Assembly: GCA_002304735.1 (NCBI GenBank)
Contig: DBIU01000038.1
Coordinates: 1 to 21,606 of the forward strand
DNA length: 21,606 nt
Reading direction: 5' to 3'
From: Ruminococcaceae bacterium UBA794
Lineage (GTDB): Bacteria > Bacillota > Clostridia > Oscillospirales > Ruminococcaceae
Shown: piece by piece, positions 8,129 through 14,460 of the stretch
How positions within the stretch are numbered: the stretch's first letter is position 1
Layout of the letters: every line of letters starts with the position of its first letter
Translations under genes and position numbers: made by a program
Notes under the pieces: generated by a model
What the model was told of the DNA's origin: nothing
Databases searched by the model: none
What the model saw: the letters and a program-made list of their open reading frames with translations, nothing else

Positions 8129-8662
8129 TCAATATGTGCCGTCGTATTCCTTCATTTCCGACAGCGCAAGCTTTCTTTCGCTTATAATTTCGTCGCCGCC
8201 GTATTTTTTCTCGCGAACCCACAGCTCGCCGTTATTCAGAAACAGCGAAAAGTTGCTGTAAAAGCGTTTTTCAAGCGCATAGTGCCGTTTTTCCGAGAAA
8301 TCGTACGCGATAATTCTATCATCGACAATCCCCGAACCTATCGAAACCTCCGATATGATTTCGCGCTTCCCATCGCCGTTCAAATCGCTTAAATAAACGC
8401 CCCAAACGGGCATTCCCCAAATCAGCGTTTCGCCGTTCGCACAAATGCGGTCGGCTGTCCACAAGAACTCAGCGTCCTCGTATTCGGGGACAGCAAATCC
8501 GCGCGTATCTTCCCAACCGACATCGCCGCCCCACAGGCTGAACAAGAACTCGGTTTTCGGCGCGTTTTCCTCGGTTTTCTTCCCGAAAACCGCCGCCAAA
8601 ACCGCCGCCCCCGCCACAATCAGCGCAAGCGCGGAAAGCATTATTATCTTTGCTTTCTTCAT
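8129..8662 (-). CDS. Hypothetical membrane-anchored extracytoplasmic protein
   Basis: I do not recognise the family. The 177-residue protein starts MKKAKIIMLSALALIVAGAAV and has one N-terminal hydrophobic segment (about 6-27), probably an uncleaved anchor or signal peptide since no lipobox cysteine follows. The rest is soluble. One segment (SDLNGDGKREIISE) has the DxNxDGxxE pattern of an EF-hand-like calcium-binding loop, as in dockerins and FG-GAP/VCBS-type repeat proteins. The start at 8662 has AGGTG 7 bases upstream; a TTG two codons earlier is too close to that site. The gene lies between the SRP RNA and dnaX, and probably shares a transcript with them, but nothing in it suggests a role in secretion or replication. 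Confidence 0.75.
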   Translation of the reverse strand: MKKAKIIMLSALALIVAGAAVLAAVFGKKTEENAPKTEFLFSLWGGDVGWEDTRGFAVPEYEDAEFLWTADRICANGETLIWGMPVWGVYLSDLNGDGKREIISEVSIGSGIVDDRIIAYDFSEKRHYALEKRFYSNFSLFLNNGELWVREKKYGGDEIISERKLALSEMKEYDGTY

Positions 8663-8717
8663 CGTCAATCACCTGCTAAAACAACAATTATCGCATTTTC
8701 CACGGGTAATTACCAAG

Positions 8718-8847
8718 AAGTGTTCTCGATTATGGGAACAGGCTTGCCGTACACACGCGGCAAATCGCTTAATGCTGCTCGGTTCCCCGCCTGACATGGT
8801 TCACGGCGCCGCGTTGTCGGGGTCTGCCCCCATAATCGAAAACACTT
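8718..8847 (-). ncRNA. ffs: Small bacterial SRP RNA (4.5S RNA)
   Basis: Read on the minus strand this is the RNA of the signal recognition particle, which binds Ffh and targets nascent membrane proteins to FtsY and SecYEG. The diagnostic domain IV is complete at 8774-8795: the 5' GUCAGG and 3' AGCAGC strands of the asymmetric loop enclose a CGG/CCG stem capped by a GGAA tetraloop (8783-8786). The helix continues outward (GCGGCG with UGCCGC) to an end stem GGGGGCAG/CUGUUCCC. The pairing then extends through a 19-bp arm pair (8718-8736 with 8829-8847, one mismatch, a G-U). The core is ~100 nt with no Alu domain. A strong promoter stands directly upstream. The SRP RNA-dnaX-ybaB-recR order is the known Firmicutes arrangement, which supports the call. 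Exact mature ends are uncertain: the core probably spans about 8734-8832. Confidence 0.9.
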
Positions 8848-8857
8848 CACGAATAAT

Positions 8858-8886
8858 ATTATACAACATTTCCCCCGAAAAATCAA
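8858..8886 (-). promoter_or_regulatory. Sigma-A promoter of the SRP RNA gene
   Basis: Minus strand -35 TTGATT (8881-8886) and perfect -10 TATAAT (8858-8863) with 17-bp spacing. The start is predicted near 8851, just before the terminal stem of the RNA. The -35 box touches the end of the palindromic element at 8887. Confidence 0.85.
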
Positions 8887-9060
8887 GGGCTTCACCGCAT
8901 AATTATTGTCGTGCAAACGCGCAGTCAGATTTTTCGTCAGATTGTACAAATTGAGTGCAGGAAGGCTGCCGCCTTTCAAACGAAATTTGTGCAGAATGAC
9001 GGAAAAGCTGCAAGCGAGTGCGCGGCAAAGGCGCAAGCCGTTAATTGTGCGGTGATGCCC
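8887..9060. mobile_element. MITE-like imperfect palindrome, 174 bp
   Basis: The ends are inverted copies of each other: 19 bases at 8887 (GGGCTTCACCGCATAATTA) match the complement of the last 19-20 bases before 9060 with two differences. Pairing resumes further in (TTTTCGTCAG...ACAAATT at 8931-8952 with the complement of 8984-9005) and closes on a central GAAGGC/GCCTTT stem near 8961-8977. There is no open frame of substance. Size, structure and intergenic position fit a miniature inverted-repeat element or a large REP-like repeat. I see no convincing target-site duplication. No second copy is present in this window, so mobility is inferred. Confidence 0.6.
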
Positions 9061-9084
9061 AAGTACTTTTTGTAATTTATCATA

Positions 9085-9114
9085 TTGACAAACATATATT
9101 ACATAAAGTATAAT
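9085..9114 (+). promoter_or_regulatory. Sigma-A promoter of glmM
   Basis: Perfect -35 TTGACA (9085-9090) and perfect -10 TATAAT (9109-9114) with an 18-bp spacer, 36 bases before the glmM start codon. Confidence 0.85.
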
Positions 9115-9150
9115 AGTAACGGACATAAAAATCGGCTGGAGGAGAAACAA

Positions 9151-10497
9151 ATGGCTAAATATTTCGGAACGGACGGCTTTCGCGGCGAGGCTAATATCGG
9201 TCTTACCGTTGAACACGCTTTTAAGATAGGCAGATTTATCGGCGCTTATTACGGAAAGGAGCATCGCTGCTCGGTTGTCATCGGAAAGGACACGCGCAGA
9301 AGCTCGTATATGTTTGAATACGCGCTTACGGCGGGACTTACGGCTTCGGGCGCGGACGTTTTCCTGCTTCACGTCACGACGACGCCCTCGGTTTCCTATG
9401 TTGTGAGAACGGACGACTTCGACTGCGGAATTATGATTTCCGCCTCGCACAATCCTTTTTATGATAACGGAATTAAGCTGTTTAACTCGCGCGGCGAGAA
9501 AATGGAGGACGCGGTTATCGACGAAATTGAGAAGTATCTCGACGGCGAAATCCCCGAAATTCCGCTCTCGACGGGCGAGGAAATCGGCAGAGCCTCGGAT
9601 TATTCCGCGGGCAGAAACCGCTACATAGGCTATCTCATCTCGCTTGCGGCACATTCCTTCAAAGGAAAGAGAATAGGTCTTGACTGCGCGAACGGTTCTT
9701 CGTTCACGATTGCAAAGAGCGTTTTTGACGCGCTCGGCGCGAAAACCTATGTTGTCGGTAATAAGCCGGACGGCTTCAACATAAACGAGGGCTGCGGCTC
9801 GACGCATATTGATAATCTCGTAAAGCTTGTCCGCGAGGAACAGCTCGACTGCGGATTTGCCTTCGACGGCGACGCGGACCGCTGTATCGCGGTTGACGAC
9901 AAAGCGGGAGTCGTGGACGGCGACAAGATACTCTACATCTGCGGAAGCTTCCTCAAAGAACGCGGTCAGCTTGACAGCAACGCGGTTGTGACGACCGTAA
10001 TGTCAAATCTCGGACTTTACAAGGCTTTCGACGAGCTTGGAATTAACTATGAAAAAACGCCCGTCGGCGATAAATACGTTTACGAGCGTATGAATGAAAA
10101 GGGCTATGTTCTCGGCGGCGAGAACAGCGGCCACGTTATTTTCAGCAAGTATGCAAGCACGGGCGACGGGATTATCACCGCGCTTAAGATTATGGAAGTT
10201 ATTTGCGCGAAAAAGTGCGCGCTGTCCGAGCTTTCAAAGGGTATGACGGTTTATCCGCAGATTTTGAAGAACGTTCGCGTTAAGGACAAAAAGGCTGTTC
10301 TCGGCGACGAGGACGTCAAGGCGGCGGTTAAGGCTGCGGAGGAAGCGCTCGGCGGCGAGGGACGCGTGCTTGTGCGTCCGTCGGGAACAGAGCCGCTGCT
10401 CAGAATTATGGCTGAGGCGGTTTCCCGCGATGTCTGCAAGAAGCATATCGAGGATATCGAAAAAGTCGTAAGAAAAAAGGGATTTTGCGTGGATTGA
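9151..10497 (+). CDS. glmM: Phosphoglucosamine mutase
   Basis: GlmM interconverts glucosamine-6-phosphate and glucosamine-1-phosphate, the step before UDP-GlcNAc in the peptidoglycan precursor pathway. The 448 residues are exactly the usual length and the protein begins with the hallmark MAKYFGTDGFRG. The catalytic phosphoserine loop is ISASHNP with S99, the Mg2+ loop is DGDADR (D239, D241, D243), the sugar-binding loop is GGENSGH and the phosphate-binding loop is RPSGTEP (409-415). I chose the ATG at 9151 because GGAGGAG (9138-9144) precedes it; the open frame extends back to 9085 but that ATG-less stretch holds the promoter. The gene stands alone, which differs from the cdaA-cdaR-glmM operon of Bacillus. 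Confidence 0.97.
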   Translation: MAKYFGTDGFRGEANIGLTVEHAFKIGRFIGAYYGKEHRCSVVIGKDTRRSSYMFEYALTAGLTASGADVFLLHVTTTPSVSYVVRTDDFDCGIMISASHNPFYDNGIKLFNSRGEKMEDAVIDEIEKYLDGEIPEIPLSTGEEIGRASDYSAGRNRYIGYLISLAAHSFKGKRIGLDCANGSSFTIAKSVFDALGAKTYVVGNKPDGFNINEGCGSTHIDNLVKLVREEQLDCGFAFDGDADRCIAVDDKAGVVDGDKILYICGSFLKERGQLDSNAVVTTVMSNLGLYKAFDELGINYEKTPVGDKYVYERMNEKGYVLGGENSGHVIFSKYASTGDGIITALKIMEVICAKKCALSELSKGMTVYPQILKNVRVKDKKAVLGDEDVKAAVKAAEEALGGEGRVLVRPSGTEPLLRIMAEAVSRDVCKKHIEDIEKVVRKKGFCVD

Positions 10498-10545
10498 GAG
10501 CGCAAATTCGTGCAAAATTTAATCGCTGTGCGGTTCGTTACCAAA

Positions 10546-10573
10546 AAAGCGCGGGCATTTCTGTCCGCGCTTT
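10546..10573 (+). terminator. Probable terminator of glmM
   Basis: A 9-bp perfect stem AAAGCGCGG/CCGCGCTTT with a 10-base loop is followed by a mediocre T-rich stretch (GGTTTATATGTTT). It lies 49 bases after the glmM stop codon. Confidence 0.6.
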
Positions 10574-10589
10574 GGTTTATATGTTTCTC

Positions 10590-10692
10590 GGACTGACGAG
10601 AAAGGTGCAGATGCTAGGAAGTGGCGTTTCGGCTAGGCTTTCTGCCTGCCAAAACGCCGCTGACAACGCAGATGTGCCTTTATCGTTAGTCC
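10590..10692 (+). repeat. 103-nt palindromic hairpin element overlapping the clpB stop codon
   Basis: The arms pair from GGACT at 10590 to AGTCC at 10692 for about 20 bp with a single mismatch. A second stem follows (AGTGGCGTTT with AAAACGCCGCT), then an inner GGC-AGGC/GCCT-GCC stem with a 5-base loop (TTTCT). Four of the pairs are G-U when the plus strand is RNA and would be A-C mismatches on the minus strand, so the plus strand folds better. The right arm includes the clpB stop codon (10686-10688). It may be a repeat element, a convergent terminator or a small RNA; I do not recognise a named family. Confidence 0.6.
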
Positions 10693-13283
10693 AGAATGGC
10701 AAGCTCTCCGTTCGCTGTTCCTACCTTTACGGTATCGCCCTGATGAAGCTTGTCCGCGAGAATTTCCTTCGCGATAAGCGTTTCAAGATTGCGCTGAATA
10801 TAACGCTTCAGCGGTCTTGCGCCAAACGCGGGGTCGTAGCTCTCGTCAACGATAAGCTGCTTTGCCTCGTCCGTGATTTCAAGCGAAAGCTGCTTGTCTT
10901 TCAGACGCTTTGCAAGGTCGGCAACCTGAAGGTCGATGATACCGAAAATATTCTCCTTGGTAAGCGGCTTGTAGAACACGATTTCATCAAGTCTGTTCAA
11001 AAATTCGGGTCTGAACGAGCGTTTAAGCAGAGCGTCAACGTTGTTTCTCGCTTCTTCCGAAATTTCGCCGTTCTCGTCGATGCCGTCAAGTATATACTGC
11101 GAGCCGAGATTTGACGTAAGAATGATGATTGTGTTCTTGAAATCAACCGTTCTGCCCTGGCTGTCGGTTACTCTGCCGTCGTCGAGTATTTGCAGAAGAA
11201 CGTTGAACACGTCGGGGTGCGCCTTCTCAACCTCGTCGAACAGCACAACGGAATAAGGCTTTCTGCGAACCGCGTCCGTAAGCTGACCGCCCTCCTCGTA
11301 GCCGACGTATCCGGGAGGCGCGCCGATAAGACGGGATACCGTGTGCTTTTCCATATATTCGCTCATATCAAGTCGGATAATGTTGTGTTCATCGTCGAAA
11401 AGCGCTTCCGCAAGAGCCTTTGCAAGCTCCGTTTTACCAACGCCCGTAGGACCGAGGAACAGGAACGAACCAAGCGGTTTTCTCGGGTCGTTAATGCCCG
11501 CTCTCGAGCGCATAATGCTCTCGGTTACGCGCTGAACGGCTTCGTCCTGTCCCTTAACTCTCTTGTGGAGCGTATCGGCAAGGTGAAGTATCTTCTGGCG
11601 CTCACCCTCGACAAGCCTATCAACGGGAATACCCGTTCTGCGCGCGATAATTCTCGCGATTTCTTCCTCGGTGACTTTATCGCGCAAAAGCGAGTCCGCT
11701 TTCGCCTTTTCGGCGATTTCTTCCTCGTTTTTCAGTTCTTCCTGCAATTTCGGCAGCTTTCCGTACATAAGCTCAGCCGCCTTGTTCATATTATATTCGC
11801 GCTTCGCTTTCTCGATATCCGCGTTCGTCTGCTCGATTTCCTTACGCAAATCCTGAACCTTCGAGATTGCGTTCTTTTCGTTCTCCCACTTTGTCTTCAT
11901 AGCCGAGAATTTCTCGCGCTTTTCGGCAAGCTCCTTGCGGATTTCCTCAAGATGCTCCTCGGAAAGCTTGTCGGTTTCCTTTTTCAGAGCCGCTTCTTCG
12001 ATTTCAAGCTGGAGAATATCACGCGAGATTTCGTCAAGCTCCGTGGGCATACTGTCCATTTCCGTGCGAATCATCGCGCAGGCTTCGTCAACAAGGTCGA
12101 TTGCCTTATCGGGCAAAAATCTGTCGGTTATATAACGGTTCGAGAGCGTTGCCGCGGCGATTATTGCGTTATCCTGTATTTTTACGCCGTGGAACACCTC
12201 ATAGCGCTCTTTCAGTCCGCGCAGGATTGAAATTGTATCCTCGACGTTCGGCTCGTCGACAAGAACCTTTTGGAAACGGCGCTCCAAAGCGGGGTCTTTC
12301 TCGATATATTTCGAGTATTCGTCAAGCGTCGTCGCGCCGATACAGTGAAGTTCGCCTCGCGCAAGCATAGGTTTCAGCAGGTTGCCGGCGTCCATTGCAC
12401 CGCCGTTTTTGCCCGCGCCGACGATAAGGTGAAGCTCGTCGATGAACATAATAATCTGTCCCTCGCTCTTTTTCACCTCGTTCAGAACGGCTTTCAAACG
12501 CTCCTCAAACTCGCCCTGATACTTAGCGCCCGCGATAAGCGCACCCATATCAAGCGAAAAAAGCTTTCTGTCTTTCAGATTTGACGGCACGTCGCCGCGC
12601 ACGATACGCAGCGCAAGTCCCTCCGCAATCGCGGTTTTGCCGACGCCGGGTTCGCCGATAAGGCAGGGATTGTTCTTCGTTTTACGCGAAAGTATGCGGA
12701 TTACGCTTCTGATTTCGCTGTCGCGCCCGATAACGGGGTCGAGTTTGTTCTGACGAGCAAGCTCAACCAAGTCCTGTCCGTACTTTTTCAGCACGTCGTA
12801 GGTTTCCTCGGGAGTCTGAGAGGTAACGCGCTGATTTCCGCGCACTTCCTGAAGCGCCGCGAGGATTTTCTTCTTGTCGATACCGAAGCTCTTGATAAGT
12901 CCCGAAACGCCGCTGTCCGCCTTTTCGAGCAGCGCGATAAGCAGGTGTTCAACCGAAACATAATCGTCGTTCATATGAGCCGCCTGAGCCTCCGCTTCTG
13001 CGAACACCCGGTCAAGGTCCGATGAAATATAGATTTTGCCCGCTTCTCTGCCGCTTCCCGAAACGCGCGGCATACCCTCGATAAACTTCAGCGCCGCCTG
13101 TTTCAAGCCGTTTGCGTCAATGCCGGTTTTCGAGAAAAGCTGCGGCACAAGCCCGCCCTCGTCCGACAAAAGCGCATACAGCAGATGCATTTGTTCAACG
13201 CAGTTGTTTTGATAGGATACCGAAATATCCTGCGCCGCCTGAACGGCTTCCATTGATTTTTGAGTTAATTTGTTAGCGTTCAT
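10686..13283 (-). CDS. clpB: ATP-dependent chaperone ClpB (disaggregase)
   Basis: ClpB is a hexameric AAA+ machine that works with DnaK to pull proteins out of aggregates. The 865 residues match the family length. Residues 1-145 are the double Clp_N repeat. NBD1 has Walker A GEPGVGKT at 210-217. A long charged coiled coil (about 405-530), the middle domain that separates ClpB from ClpA/ClpC partners of protease, follows. NBD2 has Walker A GPTGVGKT from 611, and the C-terminal small domain contains the conserved FLNRLDEIVFY and DPAFGARPLKR segments. There is no ClpP-binding loop visible, as expected. It follows the RHH-type gene by 15 bases and is read from the same promoter. I see neither a CIRCE element nor a CtsR box upstream. 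Confidence 0.97.
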   Translation of the reverse strand: MNANKLTQKSMEAVQAAQDISVSYQNNCVEQMHLLYALLSDEGGLVPQLFSKTGIDANGLKQAALKFIEGMPRVSGSGREAGKIYISSDLDRVFAEAEAQAAHMNDDYVSVEHLLIALLEKADSGVSGLIKSFGIDKKKILAALQEVRGNQRVTSQTPEETYDVLKKYGQDLVELARQNKLDPVIGRDSEIRSVIRILSRKTKNNPCLIGEPGVGKTAIAEGLALRIVRGDVPSNLKDRKLFSLDMGALIAGAKYQGEFEERLKAVLNEVKKSEGQIIMFIDELHLIVGAGKNGGAMDAGNLLKPMLARGELHCIGATTLDEYSKYIEKDPALERRFQKVLVDEPNVEDTISILRGLKERYEVFHGVKIQDNAIIAAATLSNRYITDRFLPDKAIDLVDEACAMIRTEMDSMPTELDEISRDILQLEIEEAALKKETDKLSEEHLEEIRKELAEKREKFSAMKTKWENEKNAISKVQDLRKEIEQTNADIEKAKREYNMNKAAELMYGKLPKLQEELKNEEEIAEKAKADSLLRDKVTEEEIARIIARRTGIPVDRLVEGERQKILHLADTLHKRVKGQDEAVQRVTESIMRSRAGINDPRKPLGSFLFLGPTGVGKTELAKALAEALFDDEHNIIRLDMSEYMEKHTVSRLIGAPPGYVGYEEGGQLTDAVRRKPYSVVLFDEVEKAHPDVFNVLLQILDDGRVTDSQGRTVDFKNTIIILTSNLGSQYILDGIDENGEISEEARNNVDALLKRSFRPEFLNRLDEIVFYKPLTKENIFGIIDLQVADLAKRLKDKQLSLEITDEAKQLIVDESYDPAFGARPLKRYIQRNLETLIAKEILADKLHQGDTVKVGTANGELAILD

Positions 13284-13298
13284 AAATAATCCCCCTTC

Positions 13299-13952
13299 TC
13301 ATATGATGTAGTTTTGCTTTTCAAGCGCGGATTTATAGTAAATTTCGGCGGCTCTCCGCGCCTGCCCTATGTCGGGCAAAGCCCCGAAATATTCCTTCAT
13401 CGTTCCGTCAAGCATCGCCATATAGTCCGCGACAGCCTGTCCAAGCTCGTCGTCCGAAATATCCTCGCGCGGCATATTAAGCGTCCGCGTGAATTTTCCC
13501 GCGTTTATCGTGAAAATAATATCGTCCGACAAAAGCTTTGAAATATACTTCTTTTCAAGCGTTATCCAGCACTCGAAAAACTCTCCGAGCGTGTTTATAA
13601 GCTCGGCGTTCTGCGTTCTGAACGAAACGCGGATTTCGCCCGCCTTTTTTCCTCCGCCCGAACGTATTTCAACCGAATATCTCGCGGTCGGTTTATAGCG
13701 ATATTTAAGCGACGAGCGCGCGCAGAGCGTACCCGAACCGGGCATTTCCGTCAGCACGAAGCTCTCTCCCATCGCGCCGCGAAGCGCTTCCATAATATCG
13801 CGAAGCCGCATTTCGGGCGTTGTAAGCGCCACGCGCTCCGCAAGTATTCTGTTTATCATCGCCGAACGCGACAATCCGCTTGAATGAGCCAGCGCGTCAA
13901 CAGCGTCAACCACGTTATCCGAAAGAACAAGGCTGTAAATGCTGTTTCCCAT
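13299..13952 (-). CDS. Unrecognised protein with N-terminal ribbon-helix-helix-like segment
   Basis: I do not recognise the full-length family. The first ~45 residues read IYSLVLSDNVVDAVDALA followed by a turn and SRSAMINRILAERV, which has the strand-helix-helix spacing and the GLSRS turn of CopG/MetJ-type DNA-binding proteins. The remaining ~170 residues form a mixed domain with an YRYKPTARYSVEIRS strand region and no motif I can name. It lacks membrane segments. The start at 13952 is preceded by GAGGGTGA. It is the first gene of a two-gene operon with clpB, and the promoter carries an inverted repeat around the -10 box, so it could be a local regulator that controls its own operon. That role is inferred from position and fold only. 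Confidence 0.8.
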   Translation of the reverse strand: MGNSIYSLVLSDNVVDAVDALAHSSGLSRSAMINRILAERVALTTPEMRLRDIMEALRGAMGESFVLTEMPGSGTLCARSSLKYRYKPTARYSVEIRSGGGKKAGEIRVSFRTQNAELINTLGEFFECWITLEKKYISKLLSDDIIFTINAGKFTRTLNMPREDISDDELGQAVADYMAMLDGTMKEYFGALPDIGQARRAAEIYYKSALEKQNYII

Positions 13953-13991
13953 ATTATCACCCTCTTTGTCGTCAACAACTCGCTTGCTTGT

Positions 13992-14027
13992 ATTAATAAT
14001 TGTACCACACGTTTATTAATTTGTCAA
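13992..14027 (-). promoter_or_regulatory. Promoter of the RHH-clpB operon with inverted-repeat operator candidate
   Basis: Minus strand -35 TTGACA (14022-14027), 17-bp spacer, -10 TACAAT (13999-14004). A perfect 8-bp inverted repeat, ATTAATAA at 13992-13999 and TTATTAAT at 14013-14020, flanks and overlaps the -10 box with a 13-bp gap, so the two half-sites are two helical turns apart. Confidence 0.65.
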
Positions 14028-14092
14028 GCGTTTTTAATAAAATTTTGCACAAACTTTGAGATAATTTTTTGGTATTTTTGTTAAATATGCCC

Positions 14093-14121
14093 TTGACAAA
14101 TACCCCCAGAGGGTATATAAT
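14093..14121 (+). promoter_or_regulatory. csoR-copA promoter with CsoR operator
   Basis: Perfect -35 TTGACA (14093-14098) and -10 TATAAT (14116-14121) are 17 bp apart. The spacer holds the pseudo-palindrome ATACCCCCAGAGGGTAT (14100-14116), which matches the C/G-tract operator type bound by CsoR proteins. A repressor bound there would block RNA polymerase directly. Confidence 0.85.
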
Positions 14122-14152
14122 AGACTTGAAATAAAGAGAAAGGAGCGCGAAA

Positions 14153-14452
14153 ATGGAGGAAAAATGCTGCTGTAAGAAGAAAAAGCTCCGTTCGGAGGAC
14201 GAAAAAAAGCGGCTTATCAACCGACTTAACAGGATTTCGGGGCAGATTAACGGCATTAAGAAAATGCTTGAAAACGACGATTACTGCGTCGATATCCTCA
14301 CGCAGAGCGCGGCGGCTTCGGCGGCTTTCGGCGCTTTTGAAAGAGAGCTGCTTGACGAGCATATAAGAACGTGCGTTGCGGATAATATAAGAAACGGAAA
14401 CGACGAGGTTATCGAGGAGCTTGTCGATATCCTGAGGAAAATGATGAAATAG
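14153..14452 (+). CDS. csoR: CsoR-family copper-sensing transcriptional repressor
   Basis: CsoR is an all-helical tetrameric repressor that releases its operator when it binds Cu(I). The 99-residue protein has the family core from RLINRLNRISGQINGIKKML onward and the three Cu(I) ligands in their usual spacing: C45 (in DDYCVDIL), H70 and C74 (in DEHIRTC). This C-H-C pattern, together with copA next door, points to copper rather than nickel or formaldehyde. An unusual N-terminal CCC (C5-C7) followed by a lysine run may add metal or DNA contacts. GGAG precedes the ATG. The gene is followed after 8 bases by copA, and its own operator lies in the promoter at 14093-14121, so the operon is autoregulated. 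Confidence 0.93.
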   Translation: MEEKCCCKKKKLRSEDEKKRLINRLNRISGQINGIKKMLENDDYCVDILTQSAAASAAFGAFERELLDEHIRTCVADNIRNGNDEVIEELVDILRKMMK

Positions 14453-14460
14453 GTGATAAA

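Noticed and set aside
8881..9066. Target-site duplication flanking the palindromic element
   Set aside because: The flanks share at most AA, which is not evidence of a duplication.
9085..9150. Upstream extension of glmM
   Set aside because: It spans the promoter, and GlmM proteins begin at the MAKYFGTDGFRG found at 9151.
8710..9807. A 365-codon open frame on the minus strand across the SRP RNA, the palindrome and the start of glmM
   Set aside because: It runs antisense to glmM, crosses a structured RNA and a palindrome, has no ribosome binding site and resembles no protein. GC-rich third positions of glmM keep it open.
13953..14090. CIRCE or CtsR operator for clpB
   Set aside because: No TTAGCACTC/GAGTGCTAA pair and no tandem GGTCAAA heptads are present.
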